Source: an uncultured Lachnospiraceae bacterium (GTDB lineage: Bacteria > Bacillota > Clostridia > Lachnospirales > Lachnospiraceae). From it: a stretch of 64,000 nt of DNA. How positions within the stretch are numbered: the stretch's first letter is position 1; each line of letters begins with the position of its first letter. The stretch covers positions 1 to 64,000 of the forward strand of contig CAMNMC010000105.1 of NCBI GenBank assembly GCA_946544235.1. Reading direction: 5' to 3'. The notes under the pieces are model-generated. The model worked only from the letters and a program-made list of their open reading frames with translations, had not been told where the DNA came from and ran no database searches. The position numbers and the translations under genes were made by a program. Below, one piece after another: positions 8,423 through 17,273 of the stretch.

Positions 8423-9619
8423 CTAGTTTACACCAAAGAGTTCAGCAATCTTAGCTTCATCCAGCTTGCTGCCGATAACGCAGAGCTTTCCGGTATAGTC
8501 AGCAACGCCCTCTCTTACCTCATACTCGCCCGGCACAAGGTCAAACTCAAGCCACTTGCCCTCCTTGTTAGGGATGATTCCCTTGGCACGAAGGATGATA
8601 CCGAACTCATTGTCCTCTTCAACTGCAAGCTTATCAAGTATAGCCTTGAGATCTGACTCATCATATTTGTGAGCTGTCTCTCTGCCCCAGCTTGTAAATA
8701 TCTCATCTGCATCATGTCCGTGATGATGGTGATGATGTCCGCAGCTGCATACTCCGTTCTCATCATAGTGATGGTGATGCTCGTGTTCATCGTCATCATC
8801 ATCATCATCATCATCGTCGTGGTGATGGTGGTGATGTTCATGCTCCTCGTCATCATCGTCGTCATGATGGTGGTGATGTTCATGCTCGTCGTCATCATCG
8901 TCATCGTCGTCATCATGATGATGTCCGCAGCTGCATACTCCATTCTCATCATAATGATGGTGATGATGGTGATCATCCTTCTCAGGATCATATTTGAAAT
9001 TCTTCATGATATCTTCTATAGATGAAGAATGCTCAATAGCATCAAGTATAACCGTACCATCGATCTGATCCCAAGGTGTTGTGATGATCCTTGCGTCAGC
9101 GTTATGCTCCTTGATCATATTTACGACCTCAAGAAGCTTCTCTTCGGTCGCATTCTGGCTTCTGCTGAGAACCACGGTTCCGCAGGCCTCTATCTGATTC
9201 AGGAAAAACTCACCAAAGTTCTTGATATACATCTTAGCCTTGGTAACATCAACGACAGTTGTTGCGCTGTTAAGCTTGATATCGACATCAGCCGATGCTT
9301 TCTCAACCGCCTTGATAACGTCTGAAAGCTTACCAACACCCGATGGCTCGATAATAACTCTGTCCGGCTTATATTCACTTACAACCTTCTTAAGAGCCTC
9401 TCCGAAATCGCCAACAAGTGAACAGCAGATGCAACCTGAATTCATCTCGGTGATTTCGATTCCTGCCTCCTTAAGGAAGCCTCCGTCTATTCCTATCTCA
9501 CCAAATTCATTTTCAATAAGTACAACCTTCTCATTCTTAAAAGCATCCGCAATAAGCTTCTTGATAAGTGTTGTCTTGCCGGCTCCGAGAAAGCCTGAAA
9601 TAATATCGATCTTTGACAT
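8423..9619 (-). CDS. CobW/COG0523 GTPase with long His/Asp-rich metal-binding tract
   Basis: COG0523 GTPases are metallochaperones or metal-allocation factors, often for zinc. Visible features are the P-loop GFLGAGKTT (9-17), the CICC metal motif (63-66), the central GTPase fold and a C-terminal CobW domain (about 305-398). Between them, residues about 215-303 form an extreme tract of alternating poly-His and poly-Asp blocks. The short module YDENGVCSCGHH appears at both ends of the tract. The usual NKxD guanine motif is replaced by LSRSQN. The start ATG 9619 follows GGAGGAATAG. It heads a three-gene operon with its own promoter. Confidence 0.9.
   Translation of the reverse strand: MSKIDIISGFLGAGKTTLIKKLIADAFKNEKVVLIENEFGEIGIDGGFLKEAGIEITEMNSGCICCSLVGDFGEALKKVVSEYKPDRVIIEPSGVGKLSDVIKAVEKASADVDIKLNSATTVVDVTKAKMYIKNFGEFFLNQIEACGTVVLSRSQNATEEKLLEVVNMIKEHNADARIITTPWDQIDGTVILDAIEHSSSIEDIMKNFKYDPEKDDHHHHHHYDENGVCSCGHHHDDDDDDDDDEHEHHHHHDDDDDEEHEHHHHHHDDDDDDDDDDEHEHHHHYDENGVCSCGHHHHHHGHDADEIFTSWGRETAHKYDESDLKAILDKLAVEEDNEFGIILRAKGIIPNKEGKWLEFDLVPGEYEVREGVADYTGKLCVIGSKLDEAKIAELFGVN
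8695..8985 (-). repeat. CAT/GAT trinucleotide low-complexity tract inside the CobW gene
   Basis: On the plus strand the DNA is almost only ATG, ATC, GTG and CGT triplet runs, encoding His and Asp. Blocks are repeated in tandem, and a module of about 36 bp is duplicated at both ends. Such tracts can gain or lose whole codons by slippage without losing frame. Confidence 0.85.
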
Positions 9620-9746
9620 TTTCTTCTATTCCTCCATTCTGATATCTTCAGTATGATCGCTGTACATCCCTTTGGAAAACTTATTTATTCATCAAAATAT
9701 ATATTTTACTTACATCATATAATATTTTTCTGATTTCACGCTTAAT

Positions 9747-9775
9747 GTTATAGCAAAAATCATCATAAAATGCAA
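9747..9775 (-). promoter_or_regulatory. Promoter of the CobW operon
   Basis: On the minus strand TTGCAT and TATAAC are separated by 17 nt. The implied start of transcription is about 120 nt upstream of the CobW ATG. No Zur or Fur operator palindrome was recognised nearby. Confidence 0.6.
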
Positions 9776-9839
9776 GAGATTTGCAAAACTCATCACGTAA
9801 ACAATACAATTATTCCCAACATGGCTGTTTCATCAATAA

Positions 9840-9908
9840 CTGTATCGTGTATCATATATCGTTTATCATGTATCGCTATCATATATCATTTATCATTTAT
9901 CGTTTATC
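9840..9908. repeat. Degenerate 7-8 bp tandem repeat (TATCATT/TATCGTT)
   Basis: About nine copies of TATC followed by 3-4 variable bases (TATCATT, TATCGTTT, TATCATGT) sit between the stop of the S4-domain gene and the CobW promoter. The rest of the 298-nt gap is AT-rich, with only the CobW promoter recognised. Confidence 0.8.
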
Positions 9909-9917
9909 CAGTAAACT

Positions 9918-10664
9918 TTATCTGTAAATTTCAACAGTAACAGACAGTCTGTCCTTCTTCGTCCTGCCATTTTCAGAAATAAAAACAAACTTGCCATATC
10001 CTCTTACTGAAACTCTGTCACCATCAATAAGACTCTTCTCCTTCTTGGCAGCCGTTCGTCCACTGATAAAAACACGTCCGTCAGATATAAGTTCCGCCGC
10101 CGCTTCTCTGGACATCCCGAAGACTCTTGCGATCACCGCATCCAGTCTGTTTGAGCTTATAACCAGCTGTTTCTCTTCTCTGACAGCACGGGCGTCCTCC
10201 GGAAGTTCATCCACAACAGAAACATCAACCGATGTATGCTTAACCGAGAGCAGGTTTTCCATGATATATTCCGCCATATGCTCCGCCACAAAAACGTATG
10301 CCGCTTCATTTTTATCTGCACTTACGACAATATCTCCGATCATTTCCCTCGTAATACCGAGATTCATCAAAGCACCCAGAAAGTCCCTGTGAGTCAGTTT
10401 ATCTGCAAACTTCAAAGCACGGGGCTTTATCCTGATCAGCCTGACAGGCGGTTCTTCATTATATCCGCTAAGTTCTTCACTGCCAAATATAACTATCCTT
10501 CTCTCAGCGTCCGGATAACCTCCATATATCCTGTAAGGCACACCCAGCTTATCGGCATAATCAAGAAATGAGGCAAGGTCACCTTGCCCCATAAAATCCG
10601 TATATGTATATCTTCCCGAACGGAGTGACCTTTCGGCCAGCTCCGTTATTCTGTTTTTATCCAT
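9918..10664 (-). CDS. YlmH-family S4-domain RNA-binding protein
   Basis: The 248-aa protein matches the YlmH family: an N-terminal two-part domain with HRDFLGALMNLGITREMIGD, then a C-terminal S4 RNA-binding domain (about 175-245) with SNRLDAVIARVFGMSR and ISGRTAAKKEK. Characterised YlmH binds ribosome-associated RNA and helps rescue stalled 50S subunits; in Gram-positives it often sits near division genes, but not here. The start ATG 10664 overlaps the end of the mechanosensitive channel gene by 8 nt, with GAGGTTAAGG as the likely ribosome site. The 17-residue extension in the track is a readthrough of that overlap. Confidence 0.85.
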   Translation of the reverse strand: MDKNRITELAERSLRSGRYTYTDFMGQGDLASFLDYADKLGVPYRIYGGYPDAERRIVIFGSEELSGYNEEPPVRLIRIKPRALKFADKLTHRDFLGALMNLGITREMIGDIVVSADKNEAAYVFVAEHMAEYIMENLLSVKHTSVDVSVVDELPEDARAVREEKQLVISSNRLDAVIARVFGMSREAAAELISDGRVFISGRTAAKKEKSLIDGDRVSVRGYGKFVFISENGRTKKDRLSVTVEIYR

Positions 10665-11535
10665 GATTAACCTTAACCTCAAGCTGGTTGAATGGGATGG
10701 TAATTCCCTCTTCATCCAGTCTCTTCTTGATATTTTCCGTTGCTGCCCATTTAGCAGGGAAATAGTTACTGCTCTTAACCCAGAATCTTACAGCAAACAG
10801 TACAGAACTATCCTTGAAATCATCAACAAAGCTTGTAACCTCTCTCTCCTCGATGATGTATTCGTTGTCCTGAACTGCTTCTTCAAGTATCCGTCTGACT
10901 CTGCTCATATTTTCTCTGTAAGCAATACCGACCTTAACCTCGACCACTCTTTCGCCAAGCTGAGAATAATTAACGATTGATGTATTGGACAGGTTGCCGT
11001 TCGGAATAACAACGATCCTGTTATCAATGGTTCTGAGCTTCGTGTAAAATATATCTATGCCGACAACAGTACCCTCGCACTTTGAATTGTTTTCCATGAT
11101 GTAATCGCCGACATCGAAAGGCTTAAGTATAAGTATCAGCACGCCGCCGGCAAGGTTTGAAAGGCTGCCCTGAAGAGCAAGACCTATCGTTATACCTGAG
11201 GCTCCGAGAAGTGTTACAAAAGAAGTAACCTGGAATCCCAGCAGTGCCGCCGCAGAGATATATAACAGCACATAAAGTACTATCCTGAAGAATGAGATAA
11301 GAAATCCCGCAACACTCTCGGATATCTTTCTTCTCTCAAAGGCTTTTTTTGTTATCTTCAGAATAAGCTTGATAACCTTGCTTCCGATATACAGAAAGAG
11401 AAGCGTAAGCAGTATCAGAACGCCCTTGGCAACGATCCAGTCAAGAGCCTTATCGAACCACTTCTCAAGCTTATCATTCTTCTCATTCGCCTTTTCAATT
11501 ATTGTATCTGTAACTTCGTTGTATAAAAAAAACAT
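10657..11535 (-). CDS. Small-conductance mechanosensitive channel (MscS family)
   Basis: MscS channels open under membrane tension and release solutes during osmotic downshock. The 292-aa protein has an N-terminal amphipathic stretch and three membrane helices at about residues 36-55, 75-98 and 102-128. The pore helix carries the Gly/Ala-rich pattern GASGITIGLALQGSLSNLAG and is followed by the beta-domain entry PFDVGDYI. VVIPNGNLSNTSIVNYS marks the middle beta domain. GGTGATAGGG provides the ribosome site. It is translationally coupled to the downstream S4-domain gene. Confidence 0.93.
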   Translation of the reverse strand: MFFLYNEVTDTIIEKANEKNDKLEKWFDKALDWIVAKGVLILLTLLFLYIGSKVIKLILKITKKAFERRKISESVAGFLISFFRIVLYVLLYISAAALLGFQVTSFVTLLGASGITIGLALQGSLSNLAGGVLILILKPFDVGDYIMENNSKCEGTVVGIDIFYTKLRTIDNRIVVIPNGNLSNTSIVNYSQLGERVVEVKVGIAYRENMSRVRRILEEAVQDNEYIIEEREVTSFVDDFKDSSVLFAVRFWVKSSNYFPAKWAATENIKKRLDEEGITIPFNQLEVKVNHG

Positions 11536-11633
11536 ACCCTATCACCAACTTTTCATAGAACATCACAGTTGCATAAATACCAAACACTTATTATCTGACC
11601 CGCAGTCATCTAATACAGTTTTTCTTGTCAACA

Positions 11634-11694
11634 CACGCACATATATATCTGTACATATGTATTTACTACACTGAATCAGATATATATGTGCGTG
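11634..11694 (-). repeat. Perfect 17-bp inverted repeat between glgB and the MscS gene
   Basis: CACGCACATATATATCT and its exact reverse complement are separated by 27 nt. The structure starts 16 nt past the glgB stop on the minus strand. No U-run follows directly, so it does not look like a standard terminator. Arm length and loop size match the dispersed hairpin elements elsewhere in the window, but the loop sequence is different. Confidence 0.85.
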
Positions 11695-11710
11695 AATATA
11701 ATAGTTATAA

Positions 11711-13993
11711 TTATTTAGCTGCCTTCTTCTTGAAAACAGATACTGAAAGAGCAGGTACAGTGATCTGAATATACTGCTCTCTGTCATCTACCTTACCGGC
11801 TTTACTGAGTTTGGCAGTCTTGTTATTTCTTCCCTCGCCGCCGAACTTGGCATTATCACTTGAGAAGATTTCCTGCCACTTTCCGGCACTAGGAACGCCC
11901 AGCTTGTAATTCTTCTGCTCAACAGGTGTGAAGTTGCAGATAACAACAAGAGTATCCTCTTCCCTGCTGCTCTTTCTCTCATAAGAGACCACACTTCTGT
12001 TGGCATCATTTACGCTTATCCAGCTGAAGCCTTCCGGCTTTGAATCAAGCTCATAAAGAGCAGGTTCTGATTTGTAAAGCTTATTAAGCTGCTTAACGTA
12101 GGTCTGGATGTATTTATGAGCATCAAACTCAAAGAGTGACCAATCAAGCTCTGCTGACTCATTAAACTCTGTAAACTGAGCAAACTCCTGACCCATGAAA
12201 AGAAGCTTGCTGCCCGGATGTGTCATCATGAAACCATAAGCCACACGGAGATTAGAGAATTTGTCCTCATATCCTCCCGGCATCTTCTGAATCATTGAGC
12301 CCTTCTCATGAACAACCTCATCATGAGAAAGAACAAGAATAAATTTCTCGCTGAAGGCGTACATCATACTGAAGGTAAGCTCGTTATGGTGATATTTTCT
12401 GTAAAGAGGATCCAGCTTCATATATGAGAGGAAGTCGTTCATCCAGCCCATATTCCACTTATAATCAAAGCCCATTCCGCCCTCTTCAACGGAATGCGTC
12501 ATCATTGGCCATGCAGTTGATTCCTCGGCGATCATCATGACGCCAGGGAAGTTCTCCTTCATCTTGGTATTTACTTCCTTAATGAAATCGATTGCTTCAA
12601 GGTTCTCGTTGCCGCCGTATTTGTTTGCTCTCCACTCTCCGCCATTTCTTCCGTAATCAAGATACAGCATGGATGCAACAGCATCGACTCTGATACCGTC
12701 GATGTGATATTTATCTGCCCAGTAAAGTGCATTTGCCACGAGGAAGTTTCTTACCTCGTTTCTTCCGTAGTCGAATATGTATGTTCCCCAGTGAGGATGC
12801 TCTCCGCGAAGTGGATCTGCATTCTCATAAAGAGGCGTTCCGTCAAATCTTCCGAGACCATGATCATCCTTAGGGAAATGCGCAGGAACCCAATCGATTA
12901 TGACACCAATACCCTTGGTGTGCATATAGTCAACAAATCCCATGAATTCCGCAGGCGAACCATATCTTGAAGTCGGTGCATAGTAGCCCGTGATCTGATA
13001 ACCCCATGAAGGATCAAAAGGATGCTCCATTACAGGCATAAGCTCAACATAGTTATAGCCCATCTCCTGCATATAATCAGCGAGACGAATTGCAATCTCT
13101 CTGTAGCTGTAAAACTCTCTTCCATCATCAGGACGCTTCCATGAACCAAGGTGAACCTCGTAAATATTTAATGGTTTTTCCTTCGTCTCGGTTTTGGCAG
13201 CTGTTTCTACCGTCTTAGCTGTGTCTCCATCCTTCGTATCCGTCTTAACTGTTACTTCAACGGCTTTATCTCTTGCATCAATCCACTTCTTATCATGCCA
13301 GATATAAGCAAGATTTGTTACGCGGGATGCATTTGCAGGTCTGATCTCATTTGTAAATGCATATGGATCACTCTTAAGGAATACATCTCCAGCCTTGGAT
13401 CTGATCTCATATTTATAGATTTCATCCGTCAGATCTCCCGGAATGAAAAGCTCGAAGATGCCTGAATAATCAAGCTTTCTCATAGGATGACGTCTGCCGT
13501 CCCACTTATTGAAGTTTCCTACAACAGAAACACGCTCGGCATTTGGTGCCCAGACTGCGAAGAGCGTACCCTTCACACCGTCTACGACCATCGGATGTGC
13601 GCCAAGCTTCTCATATATTTCATAGTGTATGCCTTCATTGAATCTGCTGATATCGATAGGATCGATAACAGGCTCAAATACATAAGGATCTATGACCTTC
13701 TCTTCGGTTCCGTCCTCGTATTTGATATCAAGCATATAATCAAAGCTCTTTTTATCCTTGATGCATATCGAGAAGAAACCCTCAACCCTCTCCGATACGA
13801 GAGAATAATTCTTCTTTGCTTCAGTATCTATTACAGTTACAACCTTGGCTCCCGGTATATATGCATTAACATATACATCATCGATACACTCATGAATACC
13901 AAGTATATGATGAGGATTATCATGCTTTGCCTGTACGAGAGCTTCTACCTCCATCCAGTTAATTGCAAAAACCGCTCTTCGTTTTGATACCAT
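11711..13993 (-). CDS. glgB: 1,4-alpha-glucan branching enzyme (GH13)
   Basis: GlgB adds alpha-1,6 branches to glycogen. The start is ATG 13993 (MVSKRRAVFAINWMEVEAL) behind GAGAGGTG, giving 760 aa. An N-terminal beta domain (about 15-115) and a CBM48 (about 140-235) precede the GH13 barrel. Catalytic residues are readable as Asp437 in GIRVDAVA, Glu490 in MMIAEEST and Asp558 in LSHDEVVH. Residues about 244-274, between CBM48 and barrel, are a Thr/Lys/Asp/Glu-rich stretch (VKTDTKDGDTAKTVE and onward) that I do not expect in the family. No other glycogen gene is adjacent. Confidence 0.96.
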   Translation of the reverse strand: MVSKRRAVFAINWMEVEALVQAKHDNPHHILGIHECIDDVYVNAYIPGAKVVTVIDTEAKKNYSLVSERVEGFFSICIKDKKSFDYMLDIKYEDGTEEKVIDPYVFEPVIDPIDISRFNEGIHYEIYEKLGAHPMVVDGVKGTLFAVWAPNAERVSVVGNFNKWDGRRHPMRKLDYSGIFELFIPGDLTDEIYKYEIRSKAGDVFLKSDPYAFTNEIRPANASRVTNLAYIWHDKKWIDARDKAVEVTVKTDTKDGDTAKTVETAAKTETKEKPLNIYEVHLGSWKRPDDGREFYSYREIAIRLADYMQEMGYNYVELMPVMEHPFDPSWGYQITGYYAPTSRYGSPAEFMGFVDYMHTKGIGVIIDWVPAHFPKDDHGLGRFDGTPLYENADPLRGEHPHWGTYIFDYGRNEVRNFLVANALYWADKYHIDGIRVDAVASMLYLDYGRNGGEWRANKYGGNENLEAIDFIKEVNTKMKENFPGVMMIAEESTAWPMMTHSVEEGGMGFDYKWNMGWMNDFLSYMKLDPLYRKYHHNELTFSMMYAFSEKFILVLSHDEVVHEKGSMIQKMPGGYEDKFSNLRVAYGFMMTHPGSKLLFMGQEFAQFTEFNESAELDWSLFEFDAHKYIQTYVKQLNKLYKSEPALYELDSKPEGFSWISVNDANRSVVSYERKSSREEDTLVVICNFTPVEQKNYKLGVPSAGKWQEIFSSDNAKFGGEGRNNKTAKLSKAGKVDDREQYIQITVPALSVSVFKKKAAK

Positions 13994-14139
13994 CTTACAC
14001 CTCTCCATTATTCTATCATATAACAATGATCACCATGTTTACTGCAGTTCCGCCCGATTAATAATATTTAATATTAATCAGTGTCACTGTCTAACACATT
14101 ATGGTTTTTGTCCTATGATATAAATCTATTCAGTAATCA
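13994..14139 (-). other. glgB upstream region with AT-rich palindrome
   Basis: The gap contains the near-palindrome GATTAATATTAAATATTATTAATC (8-bp arms, centred near 14068) and TATGAT/TAGAAT-like hexamers, but no promoter pair I can defend. No terminator for the DUF1015 gene is evident. Confidence 0.3.
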
Positions 14140-15375
14140 TCAGTCCAGTTTATGTATAAAAAGTCCGCTTCTGAGCTTTGGCTCAAACCATGTTGACTTC
14201 GGTGGCATGAGCATCTTGTTGTCAGCGACATCAAAAAGCTCGGCTATTGAAGTCGGATACATTGAAAATGCAAGCTTCATATCGCTTTCAGACCTCTTCT
14301 CGAGTTCCTTAAGTCCTCTGATACCTCCGACAAAATCAACTCTCTTATCCACTCTCGGATCACCGATACCAAGAACAGGTCCGAGAATATAATCCTGAAG
14401 AAGTGAAACATCCAGTCCCTTTACAGGATCATCGTTTCTAAATTCCTTCTTCATTACAAGTTTATACCATTTTCCTGAAATGTACATACCGAAAACACCT
14501 TTTTCATCCGGCTGATATGCAGCATTTTCTTCTGTTACATCACATATCTCACTAAGCTTTGCAAAGAACTCTTCCTCTGAAAGTCCGTTAGTATCCTTAA
14601 CGACTCTGTTATACGGAAGAATCTTCAGCTCGCTGTCCGGGAAAAGAACTGAAAGGAAGAAGTTGAATTCCTCCTCACCGGTATAACCCGGATTCTCTTC
14701 TCTCTTTCTGAGGCCTACCTTAACTGCCGAAGCAGCTCTGTGATGTCCGTCAGCAATATATATCTTATCGGTCGCAGCAAACTCCGACCTGATATTTTCA
14801 ATATCATCTGCAGAATCGATCACCCATACATTGTGAGCAATTCCGTCATCTGAAACAAAGCTGTATAAAGGCTCATTCTTCTTTACTCTGTTAACAACCT
14901 CATCGATAGCTTCTCTGTCTCTGTATGCAAGGAAGATAGGACCCGTCTGAGCATTACAGGTATATACATGATTGATCCTGTCCGCTTCCTTCTCTGCACG
15001 TGTATTTTCATGCTTCATGATCACACCGTTCTGATAATCATCAATTGATGCTACCGCAACAATACCGGTCTGATGTCTTCCATCCATGATAAGCTCATAG
15101 ATATAATAAACAGCACCGTCTTCCTTAACGTATTCTCCATCTGTGATCATGCCGTCAAGAAGCTCTCTGGCCTTATCATAAACCTCAGGAGCATACATAT
15201 CATGATCCGGCTCAAACTGTGTCTCAGGTCTGTCTATACGTAAAAATGTGTATTTATCACCTTCAACAACCTCTCTGGCCTCTGCTCTGTTATATACATC
15301 ATATGGTAACGCTGCAATCTTGTCTGCAAGTCCTGCTGCAGGTCTAAAAGCTGCAAATGGTCTAACTTCTGCCAT
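14140..15375 (-). CDS. DUF1015 family protein
   Basis: The 411-aa protein belongs to the DUF1015 family. Recognisable stretches are the N-terminal RPFAAFRPAAGLADKIAALP, PYDVYNRAEA, HENTRAEKEADR and YIADGHHRAASA. The last holds a conserved His-rich motif that suggests a catalytic or nucleotide-binding pocket. Members are often adjacent to serA and serC in Clostridia, as here, so a role tied to serine metabolism is likely, but the reaction is not established from sequence. The start ATG 15375 follows GGAAGGAAGAAGGA. It comes after a terminator at 15404-15450, so it may have its own promoter or depend on readthrough. Confidence 0.85.
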   Translation of the reverse strand: MAEVRPFAAFRPAAGLADKIAALPYDVYNRAEAREVVEGDKYTFLRIDRPETQFEPDHDMYAPEVYDKARELLDGMITDGEYVKEDGAVYYIYELIMDGRHQTGIVAVASIDDYQNGVIMKHENTRAEKEADRINHVYTCNAQTGPIFLAYRDREAIDEVVNRVKKNEPLYSFVSDDGIAHNVWVIDSADDIENIRSEFAATDKIYIADGHHRAASAVKVGLRKREENPGYTGEEEFNFFLSVLFPDSELKILPYNRVVKDTNGLSEEEFFAKLSEICDVTEENAAYQPDEKGVFGMYISGKWYKLVMKKEFRNDDPVKGLDVSLLQDYILGPVLGIGDPRVDKRVDFVGGIRGLKELEKRSESDMKLAFSMYPTSIAELFDVADNKMLMPPKSTWFEPKLRSGLFIHKLD

Positions 15376-15403
15376 GTTCCTTCTTCCTTCCTGAATCAAG
15401 TTT

Positions 15404-15450
15404 TAAAAAAACGGCTGCATTCGTGCTTAAACACCAACGCAGCCTTTTTA
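15404..15450 (-). terminator. Intrinsic terminator between P-loop kinase-like gene and DUF1015 gene
   Basis: On the minus strand GGCTGC pairs with GCAGCC (stem-loop 15413-15444), with an extension TTGGTG/CACGAA containing one mismatch. A run of seven T follows. An A-run on the other side makes it potentially bidirectional. Confidence 0.8.
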
Positions 15451-16017
15451 TTAACCTCTTATAAATTTAACCGCCCCGGCAATCGATGCCTTAAAATCTT
15501 CTTCTGTATTATTATTAAATACATAAAGCTCCGGAATATTCTCCGGCTTATTAAAATTCTGGGTTGCAACATATTCATCCCAGTGCTCAAGCTTCCAGAT
15601 GTCTCTGTCGGAATTCCTGCTTATCATTCTCTGATGAGCAATCTCAATGTCTGTGTGAACCCAGATAACCGCAAGTTCAGCACCCTTCTCAGCGAGCTTC
15701 TCGCGAAGGCTCTTAAGGTAATCATCGTCTCTTATCTCTTCTGTAAACGGGGCATTGATAAGAACTGTGTCATTGTACTCAAGCGCATCAAAAGCAAGGT
15801 CAAGAACTGCATAATACTCATAATCCCTGATCTCTTTCTGGAAGAAATCAGATGATCTGTTATATTCCTGTCCTGCAACCTTGAAAATCTGCTTTGATAG
15901 AACGATCAGAGTATCCTTGTCAAGGTATACGCAGTTCGTAAGTGCTTTAGCGAGCTTCTTTGAAATAAATGTTTTCCCACAAGCCGGCGGAGAAGTAACT
16001 AATACTAGCTTCTTCAT
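15451..16017 (-). CDS. P-loop ATPase/kinase-like protein
   Basis: The 188-aa protein begins MKKLVLVTSPPACGKTF, a Walker A motif on the first strand. The rest fits the small-molecule kinase/AAA_33 fold: an LDKDTL motif after the second strand, an INAPF strand and a VIWVHTD strand followed by RMISRNSDRD. That last part resembles the LID arginines of nucleoside or metabolite kinases. The substrate cannot be told. A good ribosome site (GGGAGG) precedes ATG 16017. It follows asd by 84 nt on the minus strand and is terminated at 15404-15450. Confidence 0.75.
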   Translation of the reverse strand: MKKLVLVTSPPACGKTFISKKLAKALTNCVYLDKDTLIVLSKQIFKVAGQEYNRSSDFFQKEIRDYEYYAVLDLAFDALEYNDTVLINAPFTEEIRDDDYLKSLREKLAEKGAELAVIWVHTDIEIAHQRMISRNSDRDIWKLEHWDEYVATQNFNKPENIPELYVFNNNTEEDFKASIAGAVKFIRG

Positions 16018-16101
16018 TCGACTTTACCTCCCTATCTATCAACTATCCATCTCAAATAAAACTATTTGGATTAAATTCGCAAAGTGTATTATAACACACT
16101 T

Positions 16102-17190
16102 TTACTTCTTTTGTATATAGTCTTTTGCACAAAGTAACTCAGCTGATAAAACTGCTCCACCTGCAGCGCCTCTGAGTGTATTGTGCGAAAGTCCTACAAA
16201 CTTGTAATCAAATATGCTGTCCTCTCTGAGACGTCCCATTGAAACGCCCATGCCGTTCTCATAATCAACATCGAGAGAAACCTGAGGTCTGTTATCATCC
16301 TCAAGATACTGGATAAACTGCTTTGGAGCTGAAGGAAGATTCAGCTTCTGTGGCTCGCCGCTGAAGCTCGTCCATCTGTCGATGATCTCTTCCTTAGTTG
16401 GCTTCTTGCCGAAGTTAACGAAAACAGTTGCTGTATGTCCATTAAGAACAGGAACTCTGATACACTGGCTTGTGATCTTAGGACCGTTCTCACATTTCTT
16501 GATAACTCCGTCCTCAACCTTACCCCAGATTCTGAGCGGCTCCTGCTCACTCTTCTCTTCTTCACCACCGATATATGGAATGATATTTCCTACCATTTCC
16601 GGCCAATCCTTGAAAGTCTTGCCGGCACCTGAGATAGCCTGGTATGTTGAAACAACTACCTCCTTAGGCTCAAACTCCTTGAGTGCGAAAAGTGCAGGGG
16701 CATAGCTCTGGATAGAACAGTTTGGCTTAACAGCGATGAAGCCCCTCTTTGTTCCGAGTCTTTCTCTCTGATACTTGATAACCTCATAGTGCTCAGGATT
16801 GAGTTCAGGAACTACCATAGGTACATCAGGTGTCCATCTGTGGGCGCTGTTATTTGAAACAACAGGTGTCTCTGTCTTGGCATAAGCCTCTTCTATAGCT
16901 TTGATCTCTTCCTTAGACATATCAACTGCACTAAATACGAAATCAACTGTTGCTGCAACCTTTTCAACCTCATTTACATTATAAAGATTAAGCCCCTTAA
17001 CAGCCTCAGGGATCGGAGTATCCATCTTCCATCTTCCTTCAACTGCTTCTTCATATGTTTTACCTTCGCTTCTTGGGCTTGCGGCTACAGTCACCACTTC
17101 AAACCAAGGATGGTTCTCAAGTATAGAGATAAATCTCTGGCCAACCATACCCGTAGCTCCGAGTATACCTACTTTAAATTTCTCGCTCAT
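16102..17190 (-). CDS. asd: Aspartate-semialdehyde dehydrogenase
   Basis: Asd reduces aspartyl phosphate to the semialdehyde, a branch point to lysine, threonine, methionine and isoleucine. The NADP-binding [13 protein letters not shown] opens the protein. The catalytic Cys is in VKPNCSIQ (about residue 158) and the active-site His in VLNGHTATV (about 252). The long form with SNNSAHRW and the AISGAGKTF segment resembles the archaeal/fungal type rather than the E. coli type. I choose ATG 17190 because AGAGAGGA is 9 nt upstream; the track's ATG at 17199 abuts the ribosome site. The product is 362 aa. It is downstream of serA. Confidence 0.95.
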   Translation of the reverse strand: MSEKFKVGILGATGMVGQRFISILENHPWFEVVTVAASPRSEGKTYEEAVEGRWKMDTPIPEAVKGLNLYNVNEVEKVAATVDFVFSAVDMSKEEIKAIEEAYAKTETPVVSNNSAHRWTPDVPMVVPELNPEHYEVIKYQRERLGTKRGFIAVKPNCSIQSYAPALFALKEFEPKEVVVSTYQAISGAGKTFKDWPEMVGNIIPYIGGEEEKSEQEPLRIWGKVEDGVIKKCENGPKITSQCIRVPVLNGHTATVFVNFGKKPTKEEIIDRWTSFSGEPQKLNLPSAPKQFIQYLEDDNRPQVSLDVDYENGMGVSMGRLREDSIFDYKFVGLSHNTLRGAAGGAVLSAELLCAKDYIQKK

Positions 17191-17273
17191 TATGTTCATT
17201 CCTCTCTATTATGCTGTATTTAAAGCATAACCTGATGAGCAGACGGCCGAAGCCGTCTTACTCTTTCCGTTCA

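Noticed and set aside
8669-9025. Plus-strand 118-aa ORF rich in Met/Ile/Val
   Set aside because: Shadow of the His/Asp triplet repeats of the CobW gene read on the opposite strand.
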